A DNA stretch of 27,346 bases from Chara braunii (Eukaryota; Streptophyta; Charophyceae; Charales; Characeae). The first letter of the stretch is position 1; every line of letters begins with the position of its first letter. The notes under the pieces were generated by a model that saw only the letters and a list, made by a program, of their open reading frames with translations, was not told where the DNA came from and did no database searches. Below are positions 1-10,088 of this stretch, piece after piece. A program made the translations under genes and the position numbers. Location of the stretch: the NCBI GenBank assembly GCA_003427395.1, contig BFEA01000009.1:5967401-5994746 (forward strand), in the 5' to 3' direction.

Positions 1-80
1 TTTTGGTTCCCTTTAGTTTGGACTTGTAGCAGGTTTGTTTGATGGGTACTGTTGTGTTTCTTTTGGTTCCCTTTAGTTTG
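1..80. repeat. 20-bp exact direct repeat, period 60
   Basis: The 20 bases at 1-20 recur exactly at 61-80. The intervening 40 bases are not repeated. The left copy begins at the window edge, so a longer array may lie outside. No function is suggested by the sequence. Confidence 0.85.
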
Positions 81-249
81 TTTGGCGTTTTTGGCCTTGT
101 GGGAAATGCTAGATCAGCGGTCTGGTCTTGGCCATTCTGCTACTGGGCTAAAATTCCCAAGGCGGATTTTCTCATCTCGGGGCATACTGACACAGACCGA
201 TAGCCTAGGCACTAATATTGAAGCGCAAAGTTACCTGTCCAGGGGAAGA

Positions 250-560
250 GGCGCTTGAGGCCCATGTCGGTTAGGCCTGGGCTCGCGACGCCCTCGCCGA
301 TGACAGGACAATGGGGCACATCCTCGCCCTCGATAATCCCCAGGTATCTCGAAGTTTCAGGAACGCGAGGGGGGAGGTACTCAACCTTAGTTCCAAGAGG
401 GATAAAGAAGGCGGGAAGACCAGTTTACTCGAAGGACCTAAGATTGCGTATGAAGGAGGAGTTCGACTATCGAGGGACCAAGGACGACATCTAAAAGACG
501 AAAGTTGCATCGACTGAAGTATGCCCGAGGCTCTCTGGGAAGTATAATATCGACACATGC
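250..560. other. Unassigned GC-richer segment, possible coding remnant
   Basis: Several overlapping frames are open here on both strands, with an Arg/Lys/Gly-rich composition on the plus strand. None of them shows a motif I recognise. It could be the wreck of a mobile-element protein or chance openness. The flanking 560-845 stretch is AT-rich and I see no gene in it. Confidence 0.2.
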
Positions 561-845
561 TCGCTATGTCTTAAAACCACAATGACTTTATTTATGCGAT
601 GCAAGAGGCAAGTCATTTTTGGGGTAATTTTGTTATTTAACATCTTAGTTTTGTTTTTGTGTGGGTTAATTGCTTAGAATTTTATGATGGCTCTGCTTAA
701 TGCCCCCTCTTCAAGTTCGAGTCATACGGACTACATCAACCCACAAACAGACGATGGAAAACAATGAATCAGAAAACTATTATCGAAGTGCTTCCAGGAA
801 GGAACTCTTCCAAGTGGAATCACACCTCGAATAGTAGAATCTGGT

Positions 846-2362
846 GAGGATTATGTACGAGTGATAGTTGGTGAAAAAATGTGTGTTGTTGAATCAGACT
901 GGTTAATGGATCATGCGGCCTCAATCTTCTTTGACGAGGATGTCTTTAACCTTTCGGTGAAGGTAAAAAATATAATAGTTTAGATGTATGAGAACGCATG
1001 GGCGGCCGCTGGAGCTCAAGATGCCGCCCTGATTAGAGGAACTTTCTGTAATGAAGGTCACAACCTAGCCACTTATGTGGCGTCCGTTAAACAACTTGAA
1101 ATTAGGGATTGGATGTTAGGGAAAGGGGGGGGAACGATGTAACTGGATGGTCAACATATGGTTTGACATTCAAACGGTGGATGAACATTCATCAACTACA
1201 AGAATGGAAGGATGCTCTGCGTCAAATGTATTTTTGGATTCGTTGTATGGAGGTCCTAGTTGCTATACTGGGCCTCTTGAAGGGAGTGATGGAAGATGCC
1301 TTCGGACCAATCATCAAGGATCACCTGGCTTACAAAAAATACTTGGAAATTAACCTAAGGAGGTTTGGGGTCGTCAAAATTGAAGTTGTATGTGTCGATA
1401 CATCATGGTGCCAGCTATGTCGACGTCACTTCCATAAGGAAACTGGCGATGACTGTCCGGCTAAACAAAAGAACAAGTCATGTGCAAAGACGGGCGGTAA
1501 GGAAGATAATAAATCTGGGAGTCGGAGAGACGACGGGAAGGAAGGAGAAGGAAAAGGCAAGAAGGATGATGAGACGAAGAAAGAGGAAGGAAAAGCAGAA
1601 AGACGGGGGGAGAAATGAGTGAAAGGCACCAGAAAAAATGAGAAGAAGGACAAAAAAGGGGGAAGGGTTGATGACCCAAGGGGAAAAGAGATTGGATTTC
1701 ATCCCACAGAGAAACCGTTCTTCTATAAGGAGGGGGTCTTAGGTGACAAAGAGAAAGGGAACAGATTAGAAGGGGAGGGAAAGCAAAGAGAAGAGGAGGA
1801 GGAGAAGAGTAGGGTGGAGGAAGAGAAGAGACGGGTGGAGGAAGCAAGGATTAGAAGCGAGGAAGAGAAGAAGAGGGAGGAGGAGGCGAAAATGATAGAC
1901 AATAAGAAAAAAAAAGTAAGCAAAAAGGTGGTTGAGAAGGAAGATGTACCCATGGAAAAAAATCCCCCTCCTCGTACCTCCCCGGTGAAGAAATCAGAGG
2001 TCAATGCCATTAAGATCCAGGACTCATAGTAAAATCGGAAGGAGGAAGCAAAGTCCCCTTTGATAAAAGGAAAAAAGGGAGGAAATAAAAAAGGAAACAT
2101 ATCCATCTTTAAATTTTTAGGCATGATGACTTTCTCACCGTTTGTTTTTCATGATCTAATCACACAAAGGAAGGAAATAAAGAAAGGGAAAGCTAAAATG
2201 GATAATCCGCAAATGAGTGAGCAGGTTACCAAAGAAGGTAAGCAGATCCTGAACCCCTCAAAAGTCCGTAAAGAATTAAATTCCTTATATGATGAAACTC
2301 TCTCAGATAACGAATTTCTTCTTTTGAGTAAAAGGAAGGAAATCTCATTTAAGGGATATTAA
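846..2362 (+). pseudogene. LINE ORF1-like protein: zinc knuckle plus charged coiled-coil tail
   Basis: ORF1 proteins of plant LINEs bind RNA and form the retrotransposition particle. From 846 to about 1125 one frame reads with a single stop near 991. A run of G at about 1126-1132 then changes the frame. From 1109 the frame is open to a TGA at 1616-1618, continues in the same frame to stops at 2027-2032, and on to 2362. Around 1390-1460 lies a CCHC-like knuckle (CQLC, then His and a final Cys). From about 1500 to 2030 the protein is extremely rich in Lys, Glu and Arg and would form a charged coiled coil. The 1180-1380 part resembles the DUF4283-like region of plant LINEs, a weak judgement by eye. 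Premature stops make it a pseudogene. Confidence 0.65.
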
Positions 2363-2644
2363 TCAAAAGAAGAAGAGGCATGGAGAGGCGGAGGCTTACT
2401 AGAGGAGGACCTGGATTGCACTATCCCAAGGCTATTCCAGGAAAGGGGGATAAATTTTGAAATAGGGAATGATATTTCTACTCCTTGCAAGAAAGCGCGA
2501 ATAAATGAAAATGAGGCAGTTCCTACAAGGGGGGTCCAAGATAAGGGTTAGTTCATAGCTCTACAACTTGTTGGCCAGTCCGCTTAAAAAACGAGAACAC
2601 AATCAGAGAGGACAACAACGAAATTTTGCATCCTTGCGCCTTCG

Positions 2645-3196
2645 ATGGCCACCCTGGACAAAACATACAAACAGGCAGAGCAGGTCAAGGATTTTTTTAT
2701 CCCCCTGATCTGTTCTGATTCCAGTGAGGGTCTGAAGATATTTATATATAAAGATGAAGAGGCCCACCTGAGCATGCCCATGATGGTTATGCCAGCGGCT
2801 CCCTCAGAAGCCCGTGCCTTGAAAATGACAAGTAGGCAAGTATTTCACAACAGTGGCTGTTGTGTGACTATGGGTATCTCATCTTTCACGTCTGGGTTTG
2901 AATTGTGGGGCTTGAAGAATGGGTACTGGTACCCGCTTCAGGACTTCGTAGCTCCTAAGTTAGAGGTGTTGTCTAATATCAACATGTTACCTGGTCTTTC
3001 AACAACGGTCATTCATGACTGGCTAAGCAGAAGAGATGTTATTCCTACGATAACGAAGAAGAGATTTCGATCGTTTGTTAATACAACAAGGTATTTTGCT
3101 GATATTAGAAAGTCGTATGTAGAGGTCCAGGCAGATGGTACTCCAGCGGCAATGAACGAAAACCCGCATCCAACAAAAAAGCAACATGGACCATAA
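2645..3196 (+). pseudogene. Unrecognised ORF between LINE ORF1 and endonuclease
   Basis: An open frame of 183 codons starts with ATG at 2645 and ends just before the endonuclease domain begins near 3211. I recognise no catalytic or metal-binding motif. It contains aromatic and hydrophobic stretches (for example FELWGLKNGYWYPL around residues 85-98) and is neither membrane-like nor low-complexity. By position it is the C-terminal part of the LINE first ORF or a linker region of this LINE lineage. Its openness over 550 bp, between badly broken neighbours, is notable but could be chance survival. It is assigned to the LINE by context only. Confidence 0.45.
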
Positions 3197-3210
3197 CAAT
3201 GCTCTTGCCC

Positions 3211-3960
3211 AATAGAGTGCGCATTGCAAGTTGGAATGTCAAAGACCTAGGGATACTAATAATCGTTATAAGAGACAATGTCTACTTTCGTGGATACACT
3301 GGGAGACTTTGCAAATCATGTGTTTACAAGAAACAAAACTAGACTTCAGGAAAACACAAGGAGAAGTTGATTGGTGGAGGGGCCCCCAGTTTTGGGCCCC
3401 AGATGATGGAACGAAGGGAGAAACTGCTATTCTTTTACAAAAGGACTTCAAGTTAGAACACCTGATCCTGGACTCATACATTGATCCAGGGGGGAGAATG
3501 GTTTGAATCAAATTGGCTTTGGAAGATGAGGATTTGGCAGTAGTGTTAATCTACACTCCCACAAACTATATTAGACCGAACAAAGTTATTTTTCACACTG
3601 TCAGCATTTATTCCGGATACAAAAAATTTGGTTATATTAAGAGATTGGAATATAATCTTAGATCCAGGATTAAATTAACTGGTGTGTTCTTTACTTAAAG
3701 TAGATTCTTCGCTGCTATTGTCCTTTATGGATTCTCATAGTCTGGTTGACACTTTTCGATTTTTTAACCCAAACGATCATGGTTGAACCTGACATGATCC
3801 TAAACCATCCCTAAGGACTCCAATCCCTAGGAGGAAACTCGATTTCATAATGGCAAGAGGTACGCTCTGGGACATATACTGTTCTTCATAACTCAGGGTG
3901 TCTGACCTCTCATGCCATTATCCGATCCTTATTGATGTAATTTCAAAAGATTTTGTTTTA
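3211..3960 (+). pseudogene. LINE AP-type endonuclease domain, degenerate
   Basis: This domain nicks target DNA to prime reverse transcription. The N-terminal signature RIASWNV is at about 3217-3240. After a frame change the metal-binding motif MCLQETK follows (about 3320-3340). Next come the 'YIDPGGRMV' and 'LIYTPTNY' type strands, with a stop between them at about 3505. Beyond a broken stretch, RRKLDFIM lies near 3830-3855. The final motif, normally SDHxP, reads S-C-H-Y-P at 3910-3924, so the conserved Asp is lost. Several stops and frameshifts separate the pieces. The order and spacing match exonuclease-endonuclease-phosphatase family LINE endonucleases, and the domain is inactive as it stands. 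Confidence 0.8.
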
Positions 3961-4034
3961 AAGGAAAGACCTCCATTCACATTAAATACAAATAATTTGA
4001 AAATAAGGGCATTCCACAGTGGGTTCCCTCCCAA

Positions 4035-5870
4035 ATGGAGGGCTGGAACAAAGCTAAGGACATGTTTGAGGATGAAGGAATGTGGGCAGACGTAGAAATA
4101 CATATCATTAGAGCCGCATTGATAGAATTATCCAGAACGAAAGTTGCCCACAAGAATTGGAAGGAAAAAAAGTTGCATAGATTGATTGAGGAGGCAGAGT
4201 CACAAATGGGGACTGACCTTTTCACCGACTACTTTTGGTCCAGAAAAATGAAACTCGCTCTGACAGGGTTGGGGGAAATAGAAGTTCAGAAACAGTCGGA
4301 GAGATTAACATGGTTAAAACTTAGGGGGATTATTGGTTATGACAAAATAATCAAACCAATATTTCGATCACTGATCTTACGTCACACAAAACCCCTCCTC
4401 AAAGAATTAGTTTATCATTTTGCCTTGAATGCTCCAGTGTATGTGGATACAGTGGACTTGTGCCACTATGCACTATAATATTTCAGAGAAATAGTGGCCA
4501 CCAGACACCCTTTCGACCAATTCAGTACCGACCTTTTAAAAGTATCAAACTTCTAGGACAGATAAAGAATACAGATTAACGGCTAAATAAAAGATCAATT
4601 GGGTACTCCCCTGATAGAGACTGAACTTTCCTATGCAGTCAAAAGCACGACTAGACACCCTTCGCGCCATTTCTAAGTGATATTTATAACAGGGCACTCT
4701 CGACAGAGAGAGTACTTCCAAAAGGTTTTGTGAAAGGGGTAATATCCCTCCCTTATAACAAAGTAAACAAAAAGAAGGTCAGAAACTATAGGCCAATTTC
4801 AGTATTGAACGTAGCCTACAAGATTCTGGTTAAGCCATTACGATTATTTGATTTTCTTTCGGACTTAGTGGGTTGGGAACAAGGGGCCTTTGTTAAAGGC
4901 TGTTCAATTTTTTAGAATATTTTAACAACAATACAGACCTTAGAAATCATTGGGAGAGAAAATAGAGGTGTGGTTGTGCTTATCCTAGATATGGAGACGA
5001 CATATGATAACGTAGGGTGAACATTTGTATCTACCACCCTCACCAAAATGGGATTTGGGAAAGGGTTTTGCACATGGATCAATGCGATGTATTCCCAAAC
5101 CACTTCGTCAGTAATTGTGAATGAGAGACTTTTCTGGGAATTTCAACTGACACGTTCTCTTCGGCAGGTTTGCCCTCTAGCCCCTTTGCTTTTTGTTTTG
5201 CAGCTAAAAATTTTACTAGATAATATTACATACAATCCTAAAATCATCGACGTACGTCTCCTACCCTCCTTGGAATGGAAGGAAGGGGCAATGACAAATG
5301 ATCTTATTATTGCTTGTGAGAATAATAGGACAACACTAAAAGAACTTAGATCAATCATAAATAGTTATTACGTATTTGTTCAAAGCATCAATAAATTGAC
5401 ATAAATTTATGTTTTTTCTGCCGGATACATTTGCCCTTAAGGTAGGTTGGGGTCTGCGTCAGATTTTTACGGAGAATTCGGAACGCTTTTTGGGTATTCA
5501 TGTGTTGCTTGGCGACCACTCAAAATCTCAGGACCTTATCCTATCGGGGAAGGTGGAAGGTCGTATCGGTAACTAGCAAAAAAATCACAAACTTTTCCTA
5601 TTTGGTAGGGCCTTGGTAATTTCAGTGGCTGCGTTCTCCCTTCTATGGTACCCCCTTACTATTATTCGCGTGGGGGATGAAGCTTACACATAAATCAAGA
5701 GACATGCTGCTAGATATTTATGGAAACCCGGAGTCGTGGAAGAGGATGGTTACATGGCCAAGGTAGCCTGGGATGTCATCGCCCTTCCAAGGACGGAGGA
5801 CGGTCCGGGAATACTGAATCCTAAACATTAGAACATGACCCTTCTATTCTAACGAAGTGGCGAAACTCCT
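4035..5870 (+). pseudogene. LINE reverse transcriptase, degenerate, copy 1
   Basis: The pre-RT linker is open from 4035 to 4478. The fingers and palm begin near 4700 with NYRPISVLN (about 4780-4810) and the 'GWEQGAFVKG' segment (about 4870-4905). The first catalytic Asp lies in LILDMETTYDNV, the Asp codon at 4988-4990. The RQVCPLAPLLF block follows at about 5160-5200. The second box, normally A(F/Y)ADD, reads AMTND at 5288-5302, so the first of the paired aspartates is Asn. After 5404 the frame breaks, but the WYPLTI and AARYLWKPG segments (about 5640-5740) match the region behind LINE RTs. Stops occur at about 4915, 5020 and 5402. The RT is catalytically dead. Confidence 0.85.
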
Positions 5871-5905
5871 TATTACCTTACAGGCTAAATCTAAGAAGTA
5901 ATTCG

Positions 5906-6917
5906 GTACTCCCGTGGGGTACATATCATCAACGACTAATAAAAACAAAGGTAGTAAGAGACTCCCGTGGGGCTCTCCTATCACAGATCTGACCAGACTC
6001 GGAAGGGAATTCAGTACTCATCGTGTGAGTACACAAACTCCTAAGTTTGGGACGATCTGTCCGATTTCCCGTGGGATTCGGCATACCTTTTGGATCATCT
6101 ACAATGCTTAGGCAAGGTAGGTGAATGGTCAGGGCAACTTAACCAACTTGAAGAATTGTTTTGACTAATCTCTTACGTATCGAACTTGTAGTAGAATAAC
6201 TTCCGGAAGGGTTATCCCAATACTTGTTTGATTTGGGAATCGACTAACGGGGGGAAGGAATGAGGTGATTGTGTTTGGACAGTAGAGGGATACTCCCGGG
6301 TGAGTAACCTTACTACTTGTTTGGGTATGACTGATGGATGGTATAAATAAGTACTAACGATATATCTATTTAACATTGAAGCAGGATATAGGAGGCTCTT
6401 GTGGGGTCATCCTATTGCTTGTTTGACTCTATCTTAACAGTTCTAATAAGATATTCCAGCAAAGAGAGGATCTGGTGTTTGCCTGAGGTTACTAACTTAA
6501 TCCTAGCTCGTATGACTCTGAGAAAGTAGTAGGGTGACTTCCGTGGGGTCATCCTATTACACTTTTTGAGGATAGGCTGGGTTTTAATCAAGGAGTAATA
6601 GGAGGCTTCCGTGAAGACCACCTATTACTAACTTGAATTTCGTATTGATGGATCTAGAATGTTTTCTGAATGTTGGGTCAAGTGTTGAGATGCTTCGACA
6701 AGGCCTTCTCAACTACTTGTTGTAACTAATAAAAGGATACTCCCTTGTGAGTTATCCCGTCGCTTGCACAAGATTGCTTGAACTGTTTGATTGCATGAGG
6801 ACTGCACAGACTTTGAAAAGTGGTTGAGTGTTCCTGTGGAACTACTCGACTACTTATTTGACTAACCGTTTTGTCTGGAATTGATCGAGTAGTGGAAGAT
6901 TCCCGGGTGAATCAACC
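5906..6917. repeat. Array of about 13 stem-loop repeats with conserved loop
   Basis: Short inverted repeats recur every 48-142 bp. Arms and loops are: 5906-5922, 5957-5978, 6014-6032 (perfect 7-bp stem), 6061-6081, 6196-6215, 6288-6309, 6388-6415, 6526-6560 (13 pairs, two G-T), 6595-6628 (10 pairs around one mismatch), 6684-6713, 6735-6757, 6823-6850 and 6898-6913. The loops resemble each other (tcCCGTGgg or CCGGGT) while the stem sequences differ and stay paired. Many 3' arms are followed by a motif like TACTTGTTTGACTAA (for example 6219, 6311, 6415, 6851). Which strand is transcribed is unknown. It directly follows the LINE, so it could be LINE 3' sequence or an independent satellite. Confidence 0.75.
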
Positions 6918-7079
6918 TACGACTTGCGTATGTCAGGAAAAAAAGAAGAGAAAGGAAAAGTCGAGTGTTTCAGCGCGAGTGACTCCAAAGGTCCTAAAAA
7001 GAAGCAGAATAAGAGGCAAATACCGTAGAGACAAAAAATTAGAAAAGAAGAAGTTCCGCGTAGCCTCGATTCATTAATA

Positions 7080-8170
7080 AACTCCTAAGGGAGAAACCGC
7101 CACTGACCTGAGTTGATCTCAGCTAGACTACCGCATAAGCACCAAAGGGTGTGCTTATCCGCAAGAGAAAGAAATACAAGGAATGAGAGTAGGGGAAATA
7201 TGAGTTCCCTAAAACAACTTATAACATAGGCAAGAGACTCCTTGGACAAAAGGAGGAAGAGTGACAGACGACTTAGGCTAGGTAGAAGCTAGGGGGTTAA
7301 ACTTTGGGATGTTGATCCCAAAGCTCACAGACCAGATCCAAAGGTTTGACCCTTAGATATCAATATGTGGGAATCGAATGGGGGTGTTGAATCTTTGTTG
7401 ACCTGTGTGTGTGCAGGTCCCTGTTTTTATCTACTGCAATTGAAGGAGAAGTCATACAAAGAGGACTCAATTTTTCTGTTATCTCTCAATAACAGGTCGG
7501 TCGTTGTCGATTTAACTTTTCCCCCTTTGACTTGATACCCACGTCTAAAGTCAAACCCTTGTGGTCAGTAAACTGTCACATGTGGTCATTGCCTAAATGG
7601 TCATAGTCACTCTCAAGGGTCCTTTGAAGAAATGTGAGGGGGTTGGGCTTGCAATCTCAGGAAAGATAAAGTTGTCATATATGGTTTGAAAGTGAGGGAC
7701 AATGTTTGAGATGTGGATTGATGATTGACGCCGTTAGTGCATGACATATGAACTGTCTTTGCATAATTCTGTGCAAGTCTGTTTTGTTCATGGGTTTGGA
7801 TTGAACTAGGATTGATCTCGTGAAGAGTATTGGACACATAACACTTGTGAAAGTGGGAAGGGTTCCCAGCGGTAATACCTTCATATTCATTATCGGTCTT
7901 ATATAACTTTTATACTATTTGGTGATCAGTCATATGTTAAGTAGAATTGAATGTCCTTGGTAGTGACATGGTCTGATTGGTACTTTGATCATAGTGGTTA
8001 GAAGAATCATATGTTTTGGGAGCAAAAACGAAAATAGACAACCTTCTAAAAAGTTCGGCCTGAATATCTAACGGGTCAGTCATAGGCGTCTTACCACGCA
8101 TGTGGGCCGGTAGCTCAGCAGGGATACGCCTACCTAAGGGTGGTGATAGCGCCTTGGGTAGAGGTAAGTT
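7080..8170. other. Intergenic stretch, no gene seen
   Basis: Short frames occur on both strands, but none has recognisable motifs, biased codon use or a long span. A minor hairpin lies at about 7228-7252 (CTCCTT with AAGGAG). The sequence has moderate AT content with no obvious tandem repeat. I see nothing supportable here. Confidence 0.5.
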
Positions 8171-8171
8171 G

Positions 8172-8216
8172 TACCTCGCGACGTCCCGACCTGTCGCAGG
8201 GCGTCGTGAGAGGTAT
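8172..8216. repeat. Imperfect inverted repeat
   Basis: The arm TACCTC plus GCGACGTCCC (8172-8187) faces GGGCGTCGTGAGAGGTA (8200-8216), with about 13 potential pairs and small bulges. It sits in a locally GC-rich patch (8100-8350) left of the rRNA fragment. No role is evident. Confidence 0.6.
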
Positions 8217-8378
8217 AGCACGCGCGCACGGTCGGAGTGGTGACTGGTTCTTTTCAGAAAAAAACATCCTGCGTGACACGACCGTGAGGTTCAGCGCTCC
8301 ACATCAGGGTGCGGGATTGCCGCGCACGACAGCGCGCCCGTACTTGGCGCAGGGAGGGCGACAGGTTCAGGCTTCCTC

Positions 8379-8514
8379 CTTCAATGGAGGAGCCCACATC
8401 GAAGGATCAAACGCAACATCGCTATGAATGGTCGGCTGCCACAGCCAGTTATCCCTGTGGTAACTTTTCCGACTCCTCTAGCTTCAAGTCCCGAAACGCT
8501 AAAGGATCGATAGG
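8379..8514 (-). pseudogene. 25S/28S rRNA gene fragment (near 3' end of LSU)
   Basis: The plus strand reads as the complement of a highly conserved part of nuclear large-subunit rRNA. This includes the stretch 'ACATCGAAGGATCAAA', the block 'GGCTGCCACAGCCAGTTATC' (8433 on) and 'CTAGCTTCAAGTCCCGAAA' (about 8477-8497), ending with AAAGGATCGATAGG at 8501-8514. The gene orientation is therefore minus. Homology stops abruptly at both sides: neither the next 28S sequence at the 3' side nor the upstream helix is present. Small deletions and substitutions, including the loss of a base in the ACAAGCCAG block, show it is a degenerate fragment of about 136 bp. It is too short to be a functional rRNA gene. 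Confidence 0.85.
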
Positions 8515-8561
8515 TGTCCTTACCTAAGCGCCAACAACAAGAGGTTCGGGCGCACTGTTAA

Positions 8562-8600
8562 TTGTTGCAACCCGTTTCCTAAAACAAACGGGCGCAACAA
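8562..8600. repeat. Two-part palindrome (14 paired bases)
   Basis: TTGTTGC (8562-8568) pairs with GCAACAA (8594-8600), and CCCGTTT (8571-8577) pairs with AAACGGG (8586-8592), leaving an 8-base loop. Related CCGTTC/GAACGG-type hairpins lie at 9077-9096 and 11734-11750. Confidence 0.75.
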
Positions 8601-8686
8601 ACTGCACTACGACAAAGAGGTGGGGGAAATCTAACAGAAGAAAAACGAAAATCAGAAAATCTAAGAAAATCTAAAAGGAATCTAAC

Positions 8687-8710
8687 AAAAAAAAAAAAAA
8701 AAAAAAAAAA
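8687..8710 (+). repeat. A24 homopolymer
   Basis: A run of 24 A follows an A-rich tract (8626-8686) in which AATCTAA-like words recur. It could be the 3' tail of a retroposed sequence, but no source ORF ends immediately before it on the plus strand. Confidence 0.9.
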
Positions 8711-8899
8711 CCCTTGCCTCATGTTGCACCTGCTGCCCGTTTCTCCAAACGAACTCGCGCAGTTTCTTGAAAACGAGTGAGGGAGGCGAACTGTGTGGCC
8801 GCGTATATTTTCATGTTCTGGTTGTAGATCCATTCGATTTTGCTCATCATAACGATGGAAGTACTGTGAGGACAACCGCCGGGGAGAACACTTTTTGTC

Positions 8900-8959
8900 C
8901 TCTCTCTCTCTCTCTCTCACACACACACATACACACACACACATTCACACACACACACA

Positions 8960-8993
<34 letters not shown>
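8900..8993. repeat. Compound (CT)n(CA)n(CT)n microsatellite
   Basis: A CT tract, then CA repeats with single interruptions, then a long CT tract ending at about 8992. Two diverged copies of a segment reading roughly 'TGTTCTGGTTGTAGATCCAT' (from about 8813) and its counterpart at about 9024-9056 flank it. The microsatellite may therefore have expanded inside or between duplicated sequence. Confidence 0.85.
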
Positions 8994-8994
<1 letters not shown>

Positions 8995-9076
8995 ATATAA
9001 GTCGAGTAATGTGTATAGTTCAATGTTCTAGAGGTAGATTCATTCAATTTTGCTTATCCCCTTGATAGAACTCAGC

Positions 9077-9096
9077 CCGTTCGTCTAAACGAACGG
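9077..9096. repeat. Perfect 7-bp stem-loop, CCGTTCG/CGAACGG
   Basis: CCGTTCG at 9077-9083 and CGAACGG at 9090-9096 enclose a six-base loop, TCTAAA. It shares its core with the palindrome at 8562-8600. Confidence 0.75.
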
Positions 9097-9177
9097 ACAA
9101 CCAAATAAGCCCCACGAACCGAAGAGGACGGGAGTCACCCAAATTTCACCGGTCGGCAAATCTCTCCATCTTTCGTC

Positions 9178-9930
9178 ATTAGAGCAGTATTTGCATTAGT
9201 AGATGACTTCTCCATCATCTCAGATAATTCAGTAACATCTATATCAACTCTAGAGGAATGCCTATCTGCTTATAAGGAGGCCTCTTAAGTGAAGGTGAGT
9301 TGCCAAACATCTGTAGCACTCACCTCACAGGGGCAACCCCTCACGTTAGACTTGGGCATACCAGTCAAATCCCAAACAGACTTCGAGAGATACCTGGGCA
9401 TCTAGGTATCCTTCGGTAACTGTTCCGGTATACAAGACATGATAGTGGACAATAGAATCAGAGACGCGTGCTCCACATGGTCCAAAGCCATGTTTCTTTC
9501 CCTTTTTGGTCGTGCTATGGTAATTAATACCTTCATTTCATCAAAAATATGGTAAATCCTTTCAATCAGAACACTCTCACCCTTTACAGCAGCTAATATT
9601 CGCAGACGTTTATCTCGTTGGCTTTAGAAAGGCAAGTCTGAAGCCCAGCGTTTCTCAACAAAGTAAGTTGGGACAAAATTACTGAGAAACAGAAATCAGG
9701 GGGACTAGGGGTCCTTGACCTACAAGACCAGAGCATAGCTCTCATGGCAAAATGGTCAGTGAGAGCTCTCTTAGCCACCGAACTTCAACCATGGATAATT
9801 CTATTGCAATACACTCTGGCCCGGGATTGGGGATTATCCAACCCAGACGCTGACTGGCAAGCACTGCTCATGCGCCCATTCACCTCTCGCACTACCAGTA
9901 GCACTTTGACCCCCATCCTCAAAGAATGAG
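9178..9930 (+). pseudogene. LINE reverse transcriptase C-terminal part, copy 2
   Basis: The box AVFALVDDFSII lies at about 9184-9219, with the paired Asp codons at 9202-9207, so the catalytic pair is intact. Downstream are FERYLGI (about 9381-9400), SLFGRAMVIN (about 9496-9530) and, in the next frames, the hallmark WDKITEKQKSGGLGVLDLQ (about 9670-9730) followed by ALMAKW (about 9738-9755). These are the conserved blocks behind the palm of plant LINE RTs. Stops at about 9286, 9402 and 9551 and frame changes disable it. The segment after 9744 is open to a TGA at 9927-9929. Confidence 0.8.
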
Positions 9931-10088
9931 GCAAGTTGATCCCTCAACTGCTGGAACCCTCGAACACAAAATTAAAATTTCTCAATTCTAGTCTTTTTGA
10001 AAAACCTTCCATCAAAGATTCAACTGGTATCCCATTCTTAGTTGCTAAGTCCCCTGGTAATTCAAGACTTAAATGGATGTAGAAAGGG

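Larger units (their letters stand above)
846..5870 (+). mobile_element. Degenerate non-LTR retrotransposon (LINE), copy 1
   Basis: On the plus strand, fragments occur in the order expected of a plant-type LINE: an ORF1-like nucleic-acid-binding protein, an AP-type endonuclease, a reverse transcriptase and the start of the C-terminal region. All parts are interrupted by stops and frame changes. Homology after the RT fades near 5870, in a stretch that resembles the 'GLGILNPKH' type of region found behind LINE RTs. No poly(A) tail or target-site duplication was identified, so the ends are approximate. The copy is non-autonomous: both the endonuclease SDH motif and the RT second catalytic box are altered. 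Confidence 0.85.

Noticed and set aside
1426-2124. Long Ser/Phe/Pro-rich minus-strand frames opposite LINE ORF1
   Set aside because: They are the complement of the Lys/Glu-rich plus-strand tail (GAA/GAG/AAG codons), so open by composition only.
5906-6917. CRISPR-like or terminator series
   Set aside because: Repeat stems are not constant in sequence and spacing is irregular (48-142 bp); context is eukaryotic mobile elements, not bacterial.
8104-8150. tRNA-like A-box (GGTAGCTCAGCAGGG)
   Set aside because: No matching B-box, acceptor stem or cloverleaf follows, so not a tRNA gene.
8579-9047. Minus-strand frames with Cys-Val and Arg-Glu runs
   Set aside because: Translations of the CA and CT microsatellite and the A24 tract; no real protein.
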